Below, piece by piece: positions 15,201-25,757 of a stretch of 64,000 nt of DNA. The first letter of the stretch is position 1. Every line of letters begins with the position of its first letter. Source of the DNA: Hydractinia symbiolongicarpus (Eukaryota; Cnidaria; Hydrozoa; Anthoathecata; Hydractiniidae); assembly GCF_029227915.1 (NCBI RefSeq), contig NC_079889.1, forward strand, positions 4,092,001-4,156,000, in the 5' to 3' direction. Under the pieces are notes generated by a model. It was given only the letters and a program-made list of their open reading frames with translations. It had not been told where the DNA came from and made no database searches. The position numbers were made by a program, and so were the translations under genes.

Positions 15201-18200
15201 TCCGTCCTGGCTATCAAAACACGTTTTTTCTGCAATGTCATATTCAAATTTTCTGCATCTTCTTACAGTTAAAACTGGTACAGGCTTGTAAATGATTGGT
15301 GGTGTGTTTAACGTGGGTGTAGGACTTGGAAGAAGTTGAATTGAACTTGTTGAGTAAGATGAAACTGACAACATACAAGTGTCATTATTTGAAATTGTCA
15401 CTGATGTTATAATAACTGTCGGTTTAATTAAAACAACAAACTTAACCTTTAAAACACCTTGCTGGAAGATAAGTGATTTCAGTTTTTCAATATCTCTCAG
15501 TCCGCATTGAAATCCACAAATTGACCATCTGAAGTTAATTTTCTTTTGTGAAGTTCCATACACTACAACTGAATGTAGTTTCAACCCATACCACGCAGGA
15601 TCCGCAGAAATAAAGTATTCGGAGAGACTTTTTGATAACAATATCTTTAACTGGCTTATTGATGTGTGTCTGTATAAAGAGCCATGAGTGTCTATGATGA
15701 TATCCTGTGCGCTGTTTCGTTGAGGTATTACATTAATCTGTAACGGTTGATGTATGGCTAATCCACCACTATCTACTGCCAGGATTCTGTATACGAATCT
15801 TTTCTCTTCCCTACCTTCAACATCCGGTAACACACCAATGAAAGTCTGCGTGGTTTTGTTAAAAGATATCCACGAGTTTTCAGGTAAAATATAGCCTTCC
15901 TGATTATGTATCTTTATTTTCAAACTTCTGGTTAAACCATCTTCTACATCAAAAAATGCATCCTCTGGCAGCTGGTAAGTAAACATACTACACGATGTAA
16001 CATTTTGCATTGGAATCCATTTTAAGATGGCTGGAGGTAGGTTCTGAGTCGGTGGAGTAATTGTCGGTGTTGGGGAAGGCTTCAACACTGTGCTAGATAT
16101 CATCGTTGATAATGCACATGGTCCTTCAAGTTGAAATGAAAATTGGCCAACGTTTACATCAGGATGCATAGCTTGAATAAAATCTGACTTAACATTTATG
16201 TTTTCCCAGAAAAATATGCTTTTTACATCTTTTATCTGTTTGTAATTGCAGTAAGTTGTCTCTACACTACAAGTGGTCCATGTTATTCTCATTAATCCAG
16301 ATTGGTATCGAGTAAAACTCAGTACTCGGACATTGTTTGTTGTCTGCATGAAGTTATTTAACTTTTGGCATAGTAACTTCACAACATAGACATCATAATC
16401 CAGCGGAGATTTCAAAACAAATACAAGGGAAAATGAGTGCGTCACATGTTTTCTGGATGGTAATTGAAGGGAGATAAATTGATAGCCGCTTAAGCCATAT
16501 TTGTTTTTGGCCAAAAGTTTAAATGTCGCTGTAGATTCTTGACTCTTAAGAATATCATCCGTAATCACTGCATGTATGACTTGTGTATTGCCATCTAACG
16601 TTATCCATGCTGAAGTGTTTAACAGTTTATTATGAGTGTTGACCAAATTTAATTGAAGATTCCTCGTAAAACCGTCCTGGGGATCATAAAACGCTTTGTC
16701 GGGGACTTGATAATAAAATTTACTGCATTGTATTAGGTTTAGCCTTGGTATAACATTTATTGGCATCGGGGGATATCTTGTTGGAGATGTAGTGGGACTT
16801 ACGGTTGTGCTTGAGGGCGAAGGTTTGAGGGTCATTGTTGATAACTTTAAAGTGGACTGAGTAAAAAATGTGCACGGTTCTAAAAACTCAACAGATACTT
16901 GATGTAGATTATATTCTGGCTTCATGGCATTTTTAAAAGAAACTGTGGGAACACCATTTAATACAATCTTACGGGTAATTTTTCTTAAAATATCCACAGG
17001 ACAAGGCGTGTACGGCAGTTGATATAACGTCCATTCAATCTCCAATTCTTGTTTGTCAACAATGCGCCTAAATGTTATGATTTGAATTTTGTACAGCTTA
17101 ATGTACTCAAATAACTTTCGTGTTATTAGGATCTGCTCGTTCACATCTGGTAAAGAAGGATCGTAAAATTGTGATATTTTCATGCTGAAACGTATGTTAT
17201 ATTGGATATGAAATGTAGGTAGAGTTACTGTTACTGCTGTGCTTGCCTTCAATCCACTAGAATCTGTTGCAACTAGCATATACTTGTAACCATTTGATGG
17301 TTGTTGTATGTAATCGGACAACTTTAAAAGTCCATAAATAACTTGCAAATTTTGATTCCATTGCAACCACGACTTCTTGTTCAAAACTTGACCGTCGATG
17401 AAAAATAATTCCAAGTGTAAATTCCTTGTGTTCCCGTCTTCATTATCCAGAAATGTATTTTGATCAATGTAATAGAATATCGCTTCTCCGTAATTTATCG
17501 TTATTGGTCTAACTTCAACTACAACATGAGGGGGGTGATTAGGAGTAACCGTCGGTGTAGGTGTTGGTGTGGTTTTGGTTGTTGCAGTGGATGTAATTTG
17601 GTCACATTTGCCATCCATTTTCACACTTGTTAAAGATATTTGGGGATGCATTGCTAATATTAGGTATGGATTAATGTAAATAGAACTTGTAAAGAGTTTG
17701 CTCATTACTTCTTTAAAGTAAGAAGTTCTGCAATTGCCAAGTGTCATTTTTGTATCTTGATATCCTATAGTAAACATACTAGGTGCTGGTTTGTCTCGAT
17801 TAAAGCGAGTAAACCCAGTTTTACTTGCAGGGTTGTTACCATATAGGTAGGAATGAAGCTTCTGGTGAATGTAAAATAAGATGTCTACGTTTGATGTATC
17901 TAACGACTGCAGGTACTGACCAGTAAAAGTGAAAGTAAAAGCATTCAAAGATAGTGTGTCCATTGCAGATATATGAATTATCATATCGACAAATAAGCCT
18001 TTAGAATTCACAGCACGAAGTATATATTGAAATACTTTCTCGTTACTGCCAGAAAGGTCATGTTGTGTTAAAATACCAGTTAAAATTTGCTGTGTCGAGA
18101 TTTGTATCCAAGAAAATTTGGAAAGAACAGTACGATCTTGCGAAAGTATCAGCAGCTTCAAATTTCTCGTAGAACCATCACTTCTGTCTGAGAAAGAACC

Positions 18201-21200
18201 TTCAGGGATGGCATATTGTAGTTTGGAACTAGTACTAGCATGTAAAAGCGGTATTTGTTGCTTTATCACTGGTCCTTGCGAAGGCGGTGGCGCTGGAGTT
18301 ACATGACTACAAAAGCCAAAGCTTTGCACTGTGACTTTATCAATTGTCATCTCAGGAAGAAACACCTGTATCAAAAACGGATTAGTGTTATGACCAAAAT
18401 AAGTCAACTTGTGTGTTACTGATTCAACTCTTGTGACGTTACACCTTTGATTTGAATTAACGAAATTATAAATAAACGACATTGATAAACGGCTAGGAGT
18501 TTCACTCGTTCTTTGAAATGTTTCAATTTCCATTCCTCCTCTCGAATCCATGTATTGGAAATATCGCTGCAAGAACAAAGTCAAAATTTGCAGATCATTC
18601 ATAGAGGAGCTAAAATATTCCAATGCAGTTATGGCAACATTAAGGCCACCTGTTGGCAGAGCTGCTCGGAAACAATCCAGAGTGATAATCATATTCGTGG
18701 TGCGTTTATACGAGTTTGTAGCCGACAAAATGAATTGAAACTTTCGTGTATTAGATCCTTGAAGAACATCAATATGCAACGAAGCATAGATTTCTTGTGC
18801 TGCCATATTGAACTGAATCCAGGAAGACCGTGACAGAGCAGTGCCATCAAGATTCCACATAGCTAGTTTCAAGTAGGGGGTATATCCGTCGTTTGCATCA
18901 AAAAATGTGTTGAAAGGTATTTTAAATCGATAGTAGGAGATCGAATATACTTGCAGAGCAGCGAGTCTGTTCAGTATGAGAGGACTAGTCGTAATTATCG
19001 TAGATGTCGTGCCTGGTGACGTGGTTGTAGATGATTGGCAGTTTTGATTAACGGAAGCAGTAATGTTTTTAATAATGTACTGAGGTGCAAGAAAGTGGGC
19101 AAAATTTGAATTAGCTATGTGGTTGTTTAGAACAACTTTTGATGATAAGGTTTTGACAGCTGCAATTGGGCATTTTAAAGAATCAGATAATGTGCAGTTT
19201 GTCCAAGCAAATGTTACTTGGTTTTGTTCTTCGTTTCTTGAGAAGGACAAAATATTTACCCAGGAAAATTTTGGTTCACCAAAATATGTGGACACTTTCA
19301 GCAAGAGAAGTAATTGCTCGTTAATATCTGGAGCATTTGAATCGTAGAATTTAGTTACGGTCATTGTTATTTGATAAAAAATTTGCGGTACCTTTTCTGG
19401 GAGTTGAACCTTGAATGGCAAATAGGTTTCTAACGCTAAAGAATTCCTTGCAACTAGATAATATATCTCTTCTTTCCCACCAGCTTTGATGTAATCACTA
19501 ACCTTTAGAAAGCCGTATAAAACTTGGATATCGGTATCTATTTGAAGCCATGATGTCTTATTTACAACTTGATAAGAGCCAGTTTGTAAAGAGAGGTTTA
19601 AATTTCTCGTGTTACCATCATTGATGTCATGGAAAAGATTCTCTGGGATTGGATACACAAAAAAATCACAAAAAGTTGCTAAAAAGGGACCAATTGCATA
19701 CATTGCCTTTGGACCTTTACCGTGCGTAGGTTGAGAAGCTGTTGGTGTTATTAATGATGCTGTTGATGGCTTAATAGTGGTTAGGACAGTGGTTTTTAAT
19801 GGTGGGTTGCTATTGATAGTGGTTTTAAATTGATTCGACATTGTTGGTGTCGGTATAACTGTTAAAGTCTGCATTTGATGCTGCGTATATTTTCCTTTTA
19901 TATCAGACACATATGGCAACATAAAATTCGCAAAGTCACTAGAAATATCATTACCATCATATAATTTTCTCTTAATTGCGTTAAAAGTGTTTAAATGGTT
20001 CCCAGGATCAAAAAAGTTGGAATAAGTCCAGTGAACCTTAACGTACTGAGGATACAGCCCTGTTCTGTAAAAATAAGTAACACTGATGTGTTCCATTGTC
20101 AACATAATTTTTAAGTACTCGCTTAATCTCTTTAAAAACGCCAGCAAGATATCTCCATCAGTTAATTCTCTATTGTAAAACGTGTTGAACTCGAGTTCAA
20201 ACGTAGCGTACGGAATTGAAAATACCATATGTGCTTGTATTTGAAATTCCAAACTTGTTTTTACTCCGCCGGAATCGGTTGCTTCTAACGTGAACCGTAC
20301 GTTTGAAATAAAGGGAGGTCTGTTCACCTGATAAATGTGTAACGCCATCCGGTCAATTATCACCATAAATATATTTTGTATCCCATCCGTGCTCACTTTC
20401 AGTTTTAAACTGCTTGTAAATCCATCTTCCGCATCATAGAATGTATTAACTGGCAAGTCATATTTTGTTGTTAAATAACGGGTTACGTTTAGGGTGGGAA
20501 TTGGGCAAAGTACGATGGGTTTCGAATTGCCACCACACTGTCGTTTGTCAACTGTCGTACCAAGGTATTTAAAATTCGGCGCGAACGTCTCAATGAATTT
20601 TGTATTTTGAGTTATTCTCCACTTGTTACTTATTGCCATCATATCACAAGGTTGACATTTAATAGCTTGATCAGTAAAGGATAAAGAAAACGTGTTCTTT
20701 TGCTCTAAGACATTTGAAAATTTGGTTACAAGAATATTTTTTAAGTTAGTGTCATTCAACTGTACCCGGATTAGATTTACTAAATCTACCAACACGTGAA
20801 TGTAAGGTGTGTTGCGATCCATTTTGCTTTCAACAATCAATACGAAGTGATGACAAGGCGGATGCAGAACATTATTTTTCACCGTTAAACGTAAATTAAG
20901 ACTGGCTGTGGCATTACATTGATCAGCAGCAACTAACTGAAAACTATACCCTTCTGGTGGCTGATTGATAAGTACTTCGTAAGTTGCCCAAGTATAAATA
21001 AACTGCAAGGCTGAACTAAATTGTATCCAATCGGACTTCGCTATTTCTTGACCGGATGACCATCTTAGTGATAGTTTTAAACGTCTTGTATTGCCGTCTT
21101 CTTTGTCAATAAAAAGATTCTCTTTCAGATTGATATGAGTAAATTCATTCGGTTGTATTTTAAGGGAAATTTGCGAATGATTATTCAATGGCGGAGTATT

Positions 21201-24200
21201 CGTGCGACAATCTGCAATGCTTGCTTGCCGAGGCGACTGCATTTGGGGTAAGTTAAAAAGGAAAGGTGACCTTCTTTTTCTTGAATTTGAAAGTCCAAAC
21301 ATAAAAAAATTTGATTCAGTAACATTGTCATATTGTGTGGAATTTAATGTCTTTGAAAGTTCTTTCAGACAATTGGATCTATAGTTGTTGGTCTCGTACA
21401 TTCTGACACCCGATAAAGCCACATACTTCTGAAGGAACATCAGTTTTAACAAATCATTGATTTTATCGCTGTGGCAATTTGTCTTTATTGATACGCAAAT
21501 GTTTCGTTTATGCCCAAATGTGTTTCCAGCTTCATAAACGATTTTCATTACCCTTGGTATCTTTCTGACGAGTTGGTAGTTTGGATACATCACTTCGATT
21601 GTTTCAAAAAACCTGATTACATTTTTAAAAGGTTGTTTCCTGACACTCTCCTTAGGTAACAATGACATCAGTATGTCTCCATCATCAGCCAACTTCTGTG
21701 GTTGTAATTTTAATATGGTTATACATTTCAATGTATCATTTGTATTGTCAACCAATGTAGTGAAAATGATTTGTTTTTCACGTCGAGAATGGTAAAGTGG
21801 CAGAATAACAATGGCTTTTAACCGGGAGATAAAGTAAATCCATTTTGGCAGGCTGCGTCTTGGTATCACCTAAAAGTAATTTTAAATATATAAGTAAGAA
21901 GGTATTGCTTATTGCAGCTATCAGCCGAATCGCGAAGGACTCTATTCCTTTTTCGTATAATACTATAGCATGGAGATTTCGTAGCTGAGGTTGAGTACCA
22001 CACAGATAAGTCAACCCAAGCTGTGCTACTCGTGCTCTACCTTGGTAGAGACTGGCCTCGAATTTAAATTATTGCCCTTGTTAATAATGTAACTTATTTT
22101 CGTAGTAATCGAGGCAAGTTACGCATGCGCCTGATAGCGCATGCTTAAATAGAACTTTCCCACCCATTTTTATTCACAAGTCAATTCTATTCGTACGGGT
22201 TAGACAACCCGCCCACCCTTCCCTGTAAGTTGAGGAAATTACTCAGAAAGTAATATTAAGATTGGCTGAGTGACATAGAATCTTATACCTATTTATACGG
22301 TTTTTCTGGAAAAATAGACGAAGTCATTCCCTTTGGCTCGGGATAACCGGAAGTTTTTATCCTGGAATCGGTATAAGACTCAAAGGTATAATCTCAGCAA
22401 GGTAACAAGTCTTAAAATGCTTACACGAGCTAAGAATAATTGTGCTACTATTAAGAAGTATAGACGGAAAATCCGTAAGAAATTGTTATTATTGTAACCT
22501 GAGTTGTGTTGTAATTATATAATATTGAGTATATTAGGAATTGTATATACGTACGAATACCGAAGATGACTCCACTCAAAGATGACTCCACTCACTAAGT
22601 TTTATTTCTCAAATAGCGTCCTAAGTCTTGAAGAGATTACGTAGACAATAAGGCTCTTATTTTCGATTGAACAAAGTGAATAAGAAAATAATACTAATAT
22701 TATGTAGTACTACTCTTCAGCCCGTGGAAAAATTTACGGGATCGCCTTCCTTTTTATACCTCATTGCGTGCGTCTCGCTACTTGCGCAGCTAAGCTACCA
22801 TTTTGCGTGACAAACAGGCATGCGGACAGATGTATACGGGTAATATAATATAGACTAGTCGTTAGCCCGTGGAAAAATCCATACCATTTTGCGTGACAGA
22901 GAGACGGACGGACGGACGGACAGACGTATCCCGTATACGTCTGTCCGTCCGTCCGTTATAATATAGCATATTTTTAAAAAATAACTATCCCGCAACAAAA
23001 GCTGAAATAAGAACACAGTTTACAAACCGTTTTTACTCCATCATAACAAAAACAATCGGTCAATATTATTTTATTTTGCAGAATAAGTCTCTGCGTAAAT
23101 TCAAAATTATTTGTGCAACCAGGTTGAACGTCTAGTACAGGCAAACAGCTTTGAAAACACTGATGGAACAATTAATGGTAGTCGTAAACTGTTGCACACG
23201 ATCAGGTGAAGCACTTTAGTACTGGTATACAGTATGTCGTAAATCAAGTGAAGCGCATACACCATTATAGTGTTGCGACTATTTTTTCAAAAAATAACTT
23301 TCCCGCAACGTTAGATGAAATAAAAACAGAGTTAAAACCGTTGTTACCCCATCAGGGCAAAAACAGTCGGTCAATTATTCCTGTGAAAGTAAAAAGATTA
23401 ATTGTGACACCAAGCTGACCGCTTACTTAGGCGTATCGGGATAATACCCTGTTGAAAAAACTTTATCGCAGAATCTGTTTAAATAAAAACAAACAGGAAA
23501 CAGTCCATTGTTAAAACCGGGCTGAGCAGTTAGTCCGGGTAAACCGTGTTGCACAACCGTACCGGCATGATTACCGAGAAAGTTTAAAACTTAATTATCA
23601 CAGTAGGCTGACCCCTTGGTACAGAAAAAAAGTCTGTTGTTAACACTGGGCTAAGCGCTTAGTACAGTTAAACATAGTTGAACAGGCATATAGGCGTAAT
23701 AAGCTTTTCCAAAAAAACTTCATTGCAACTATGGCTTAAATAAAAACACAGGGAACAGCCTGTTGTTAGCTACCTGTCCAGTTAAAACAATTGCTGAACC
23801 ATTTTATTTTCAGAAAAAGTGTTCAGAAAAATAATAAAAGGCACAGCCTTAACTTAAAAATAAATGTTGGCTAGGATAAAAATCTCTTATACCAAACAGA
23901 ATAGCAATAAGTGAGGCTCTAGCTAGCTAGCTAATCTTCGTTCCTAGCCAAACATCCTAAAACTGGTGCGTGTAAGATCTGTACGTGGCTAAAAAACGTG
24001 ACAATATATTTATCGTAACATTGAAAACAAACAGAAAACAAATATTACAAATATATAAAGCTGTTAGAAGATAAAAAAGTAAAACAGGCCTACAAACCTC
24101 ACACACTGACCATACACACGACCGTTACCAAAATCAAAATGACCTTCGTTCCGCGAAGATCTTGGATTCTGTCTGGTCGCGAAAATCTTTTTTCTTTAAA

Positions 24201-25757
24201 GAATTGGGCGTCGTGATTGGTATACTACGCGCGAGCGGTCAAAACAAAGTCGGTAAAAATATATCGCATTTGATATTGGTGCGCATTTTAAAAATTTCGT
24301 GTTTCCGTTACGGGACACGGCTTTCGCGGACACACAGACAGACAGACGGAATACGGCTATTAATAAAGAGATAGTAGATATCGTTGAGACATAAAAATTG
24401 CATAAAAAGAACTAAAGCTTAAAAATTGTAAAAGTTAAAAACATGTTAAGAAAATAATAAGACTTTGTAAACCTATTAAAGGTAGCTGAATGACTATATA
24501 TACAACATTTTACATGTACCACACCCTTTGTAGCAATTATCACCGAATTTGGTCGAGATAGTAAATTAAGCACAATTCAAGAAAAACCTTAAGGCTTCAA
24601 ATTGAAAAAGTAAAGAACATTTGAAGGCTTCCTTCAAGATGATCTTTTTACAAAAAAACACGTGTAGATTAGTGCACCAATCAAAGTCAAACTTCAGTTT
24701 TAAGAATCTTTGTCGTTGTATGAGGCTCCATGTAATAAAAAAAAAATTGCAGTTTTTATACGATCAGCTCTTTGTCCTTTTTATTAATTCATGGCAGGCT
24801 GGTTGTTGCTTTCATGTTGTTGTGGTTTTTTTGTGAGATTAAAGACTAAAGTAGTCTATAAGATGTTGCTTATAAAAAGAAAAGTGTTTTAATTACAAAT
24901 GGAGATTATTTGTTTTCCTACCCTTATGTAATTGGGACGCAGGGAAATCCATAAATCCATGTATAGAATAAAAAAATTTAACCTATAGTTGCACAGCCTA
25001 CTTCTCCTTTATAGCTTACACCAGTTTTGACACAAGATTTTGTTATTAAGGTCGGTTTCCACTAGGCATCTTAACCACTATATGTATGTCAACCGCGTTA
25101 ACCACTAACTGTATGTTAAACGCCTGAAACAGACGCTTATCTAAAAAATACCTGCTGACATCCACATTAAAAGCATTTTTGGCGTCAAAACGTCTTTTTT
25201 GTCTCTACATTGTGCAGAATATAATGCAGACGTATAAAGAAAACATGCAGAAAGATGTTGGCTTTTTTTAAGCCCGATATAAACGATGATTAGTCTGCTA
25301 AAAAATTATCAAAAAATTGATTTTAAAATAGACGTCTAATAGGCGTTTAATTGGTGTGTAATTAGCGTCTAACTCGCGATACTGGAACATTTTACGTTCA
25401 CACTAGGCGCTAGGGCGCTTTAAAAATCATACTCAGCAAGATTAACGCCAGTTAGACGCCTGGTGGGAACAGAACTTTAGTGCAATATAATGGGCAAAAA
25501 TAAAGACTTTGCAAACACGTTACCTCAACTTTACGTGGATATGGTAATTGATAGACAAACACTTTCCCCAACTTTACAAACACTTTGACTTCTTTTTCAA
25601 ATTGATTTGTAATGTTATTGTACCGAAATTCATTCCATGAATCTTCTTCAGTATGACGTTTTAATAAATCATTCTCAAAACGATCGTGTTTACTGCAAGA
25701 TGTTATGCAAATTATGTAGCCAATCAGAAACAAACAGCTTTTTAAATTATTAGCCAT
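3210..25757 (-). CDS. Giant multi-module dystroglycan-like membrane protein (2 exons, about 6,297 aa)
   Basis: Exon 1 is 25524-25757 (78 codons). Exon 2 is 3210-21869 (18,660 bp, ends TAA). The donor G|GTAACG and acceptor TTTTAG|GTG are both phase 0, and an in-frame TAG sits directly before exon 2, so the exon needs an upstream partner. Order: signal peptide (about 1-20); an N-terminal CADG fold split by the intron, then an S6-like stretch; RKRR at about 275-278; 23 repeats of a CADG domain (signatures F-x-D-x-x-D-G, SWIQF, ATDSxG) plus a SEA/S6-like domain (W-T/S-N-C...C); Thr/Pro linkers; one transmembrane helix; a tail of about 520 residues. Each repeat resembles the second CADG + SEA-like part of dystroglycan, for example IPANTFYDHEDG. 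Known dystroglycans are about 900 residues. Likely role, by inference: cell-surface receptor linking matrix or neighbouring cells to a dystrophin-type cytoskeletal complex. It is intact. The splice join is a prediction. Confidence 0.88.
3213..4769 (-). other. Cytoplasmic tail with PPPPY motif and basic NLS-like runs
   Basis: About 520 residues, rich in Lys, Arg and Ser. A PPPPY motif (4110-4124, within TGPPPPYSPP) matches the WW-domain ligand at the C-terminus of dystroglycan that binds dystrophin/utrophin, but here it lies about 300 residues before the end. A block near 4515-4570 (DDPEKPISS...APIQMQE) recalls the acidic DDSKPPPSS...LILQEE stretch of the beta-dystroglycan tail. PKKKRRLP (about 3609-3634) and HKRRK/RKHRKRK runs resemble monopartite nuclear signals. 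The canonical dystroglycan tail is only about 120 residues. Confidence 0.7.
4770..4871 (-). other. Transmembrane helix and cysteine-rich inner face of the giant protein
   Basis: The hydrophobic run starting WFLYMLPLFILAFMLLAI is followed by a cluster of seven Cys mixed with Arg (CRCCYRCCCG) and then KKEK. It is the only convincing membrane span after the signal peptide, giving type I topology. The Cys cluster is a likely palmitoylation patch (inference). Confidence 0.85.
5300..21125 (-). repeat. Coding tandem array of 23 CADG + S6-like modules
   Basis: The F-x-D-x-x-D-G hallmark recurs near 21100, 20425, 19615, 18885, 18175, 17435, 16675, 15935, 15200, 14470, 13715, 12975, 12250, 11500, 10835, 10235, 9560, 8895, 8250, 7580, 6925, 6195 and 5515, a period of about 640-800 bp. 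Each unit has about 100 residues of CADG (ending ATDSxG or similar) and about 120 residues of SEA/S6-like domain with a conserved W-x-N-C-S/T and a closing Cys. The first 13 units often have Thr/Ser/Pro linkers; the later ones are shorter and mostly lack them. Copies differ strongly in protein sequence, so the expansion is old. Module 10 replaces SW with SC, and module 17 has a shortened CADG. Confidence 0.85.
7215..7220 (-). other. Gly-Ser pair in module 20 at the dystroglycan autoproteolysis position
   Basis: Module 20 reads AVGSTYVDV before the usual W/Y-x-C strand, aligning by eye with the TRGSIVVEW segment where vertebrate dystroglycan is cut between Gly and Ser. The other modules I inspected lack a GS pair there, including the membrane-proximal one (ADEKQTGITYTNKT). 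Alignment is by eye. Confidence 0.4.
21270..21281 (-). other. Furin-type cleavage motif RKRR after the N-terminal module
   Basis: Codons for RKRR lie at residues 275-278 of the joined protein, between the first CADG/S6-like unit and the repeat array. Vertebrate dystroglycan has a furin site (RVRR, about residue 312) at the equivalent boundary that releases the alpha-dystroglycan N-terminal domain. Motif and position are seen; cleavage is inferred. Confidence 0.6.
22706..22853 (+). mobile_element. Short ACTAGTC/TTAGCCCGTGG interspersed element, copy 1
   Basis: About 148 bp: cagcccgtggaaaaat...acggg, then a CGTGCGTCTCGCT block, then gacagatgtatacggg. The same order of blocks recurs at 22854, and inverted at 45926-46032 and (degraded) 48340-48402. 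Non-coding, of MITE or SINE size; class not determined. Confidence 0.5.
22854..22975 (+). mobile_element. ACTAGTC element copy 2 with GACG-repeat hairpin
   Basis: Starts actagtcgttagcccgtgg, directly abutting copy 1. Its middle is shortened and its end is a perfect palindrome (about 22908-22956): a (GACG)n/GACAGACGTAT arm and its reverse complement around a 5-base spacer. This looks like a foldback rearrangement of the element's GACAGACG end. Confidence 0.5.
22975..23790 (+). repeat. Degenerate tandem repeat, monomer about 110-130 bp
   Basis: Recurring landmarks: ggctgagcgcttagtacagg, taaaccgtgttgcac, aactttcccgcaac, aaataaaaacacaggaaacag, ttgttaacactgggct. Copies of the gggctgag/gggctaag block sit at 23519 and 23648 (129 bp apart), with looser ones near 23118 and 23411. 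It is a worn satellite-like array inside the giant gene's intron; a related array lies at 27205-27960, on the other side of exon 1. Confidence 0.55.
24100..24374. repeat. Likely interspersed-repeat end with GACAGACAGACGGAATACGG
   Basis: Ends in a GACAGACAGACGGAATACGG block followed by ctattaat. The string aatacggctattaat recurs near 29901, so this is probably a dispersed repeat terminus. Class not determined. Confidence 0.3.
25524..25757 (-). CDS. Exon 1 of the giant dystroglycan-like gene: signal peptide and first CADG strand
   Basis: ATG at 25755-25757 opens MANNLKSCLFLIGYIICI, a classic signal peptide. The exon ends with a stretch containing KVFVKLGKVFVYQLPYP, which matches the first strands of a dystroglycan-type cadherin-like domain (V-x-x-G-x-x-F-x-Y-x-x-P). 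A GTAACG donor follows in phase 0. Exon 2 opens with RRSLPKWIYF, matching the LPxWLxF part of the same fold, so the two pieces rebuild one domain. The first 78 codons therefore belong to the giant gene rather than to a separate small protein. The intron is about 3.65 kb; splicing is inferred, not shown. Confidence 0.72.

Larger units (their letters stand above)
21870..25523 (-). other. Intron 1 of the giant gene, repeat-filled
   Basis: Bounded by GTAACG and TTTTAG. It contains a palindromic GCATGCGC...GCGCATGC near 22124-22145, a tandem duplication agatgactccactca at about 22564-22595, two copies of an ACTAGTC-ended short element, a degenerate tandem repeat (22975-23790), and a repeat end with GACAGACAGACGG near 24330-24360. 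I see no extra coding exon. Confidence 0.55.

Noticed and set aside
18780-18833. LNPGRP string in a plus-strand frame, superficially like a 2A end
   Set aside because: Antisense to the giant gene, lacks the D-V/I-E context, and arises by chance.
3817-19347. Many short plus-strand and off-frame minus-strand open frames inside the giant exon
   Set aside because: Shadows of the dystroglycan-like frame; none shows its own domain or splice signals.
22020-22110. ggtagagcacgag string (minus strand) resembling part of a tRNA
   Set aside because: No matching T arm or acceptor stem nearby.
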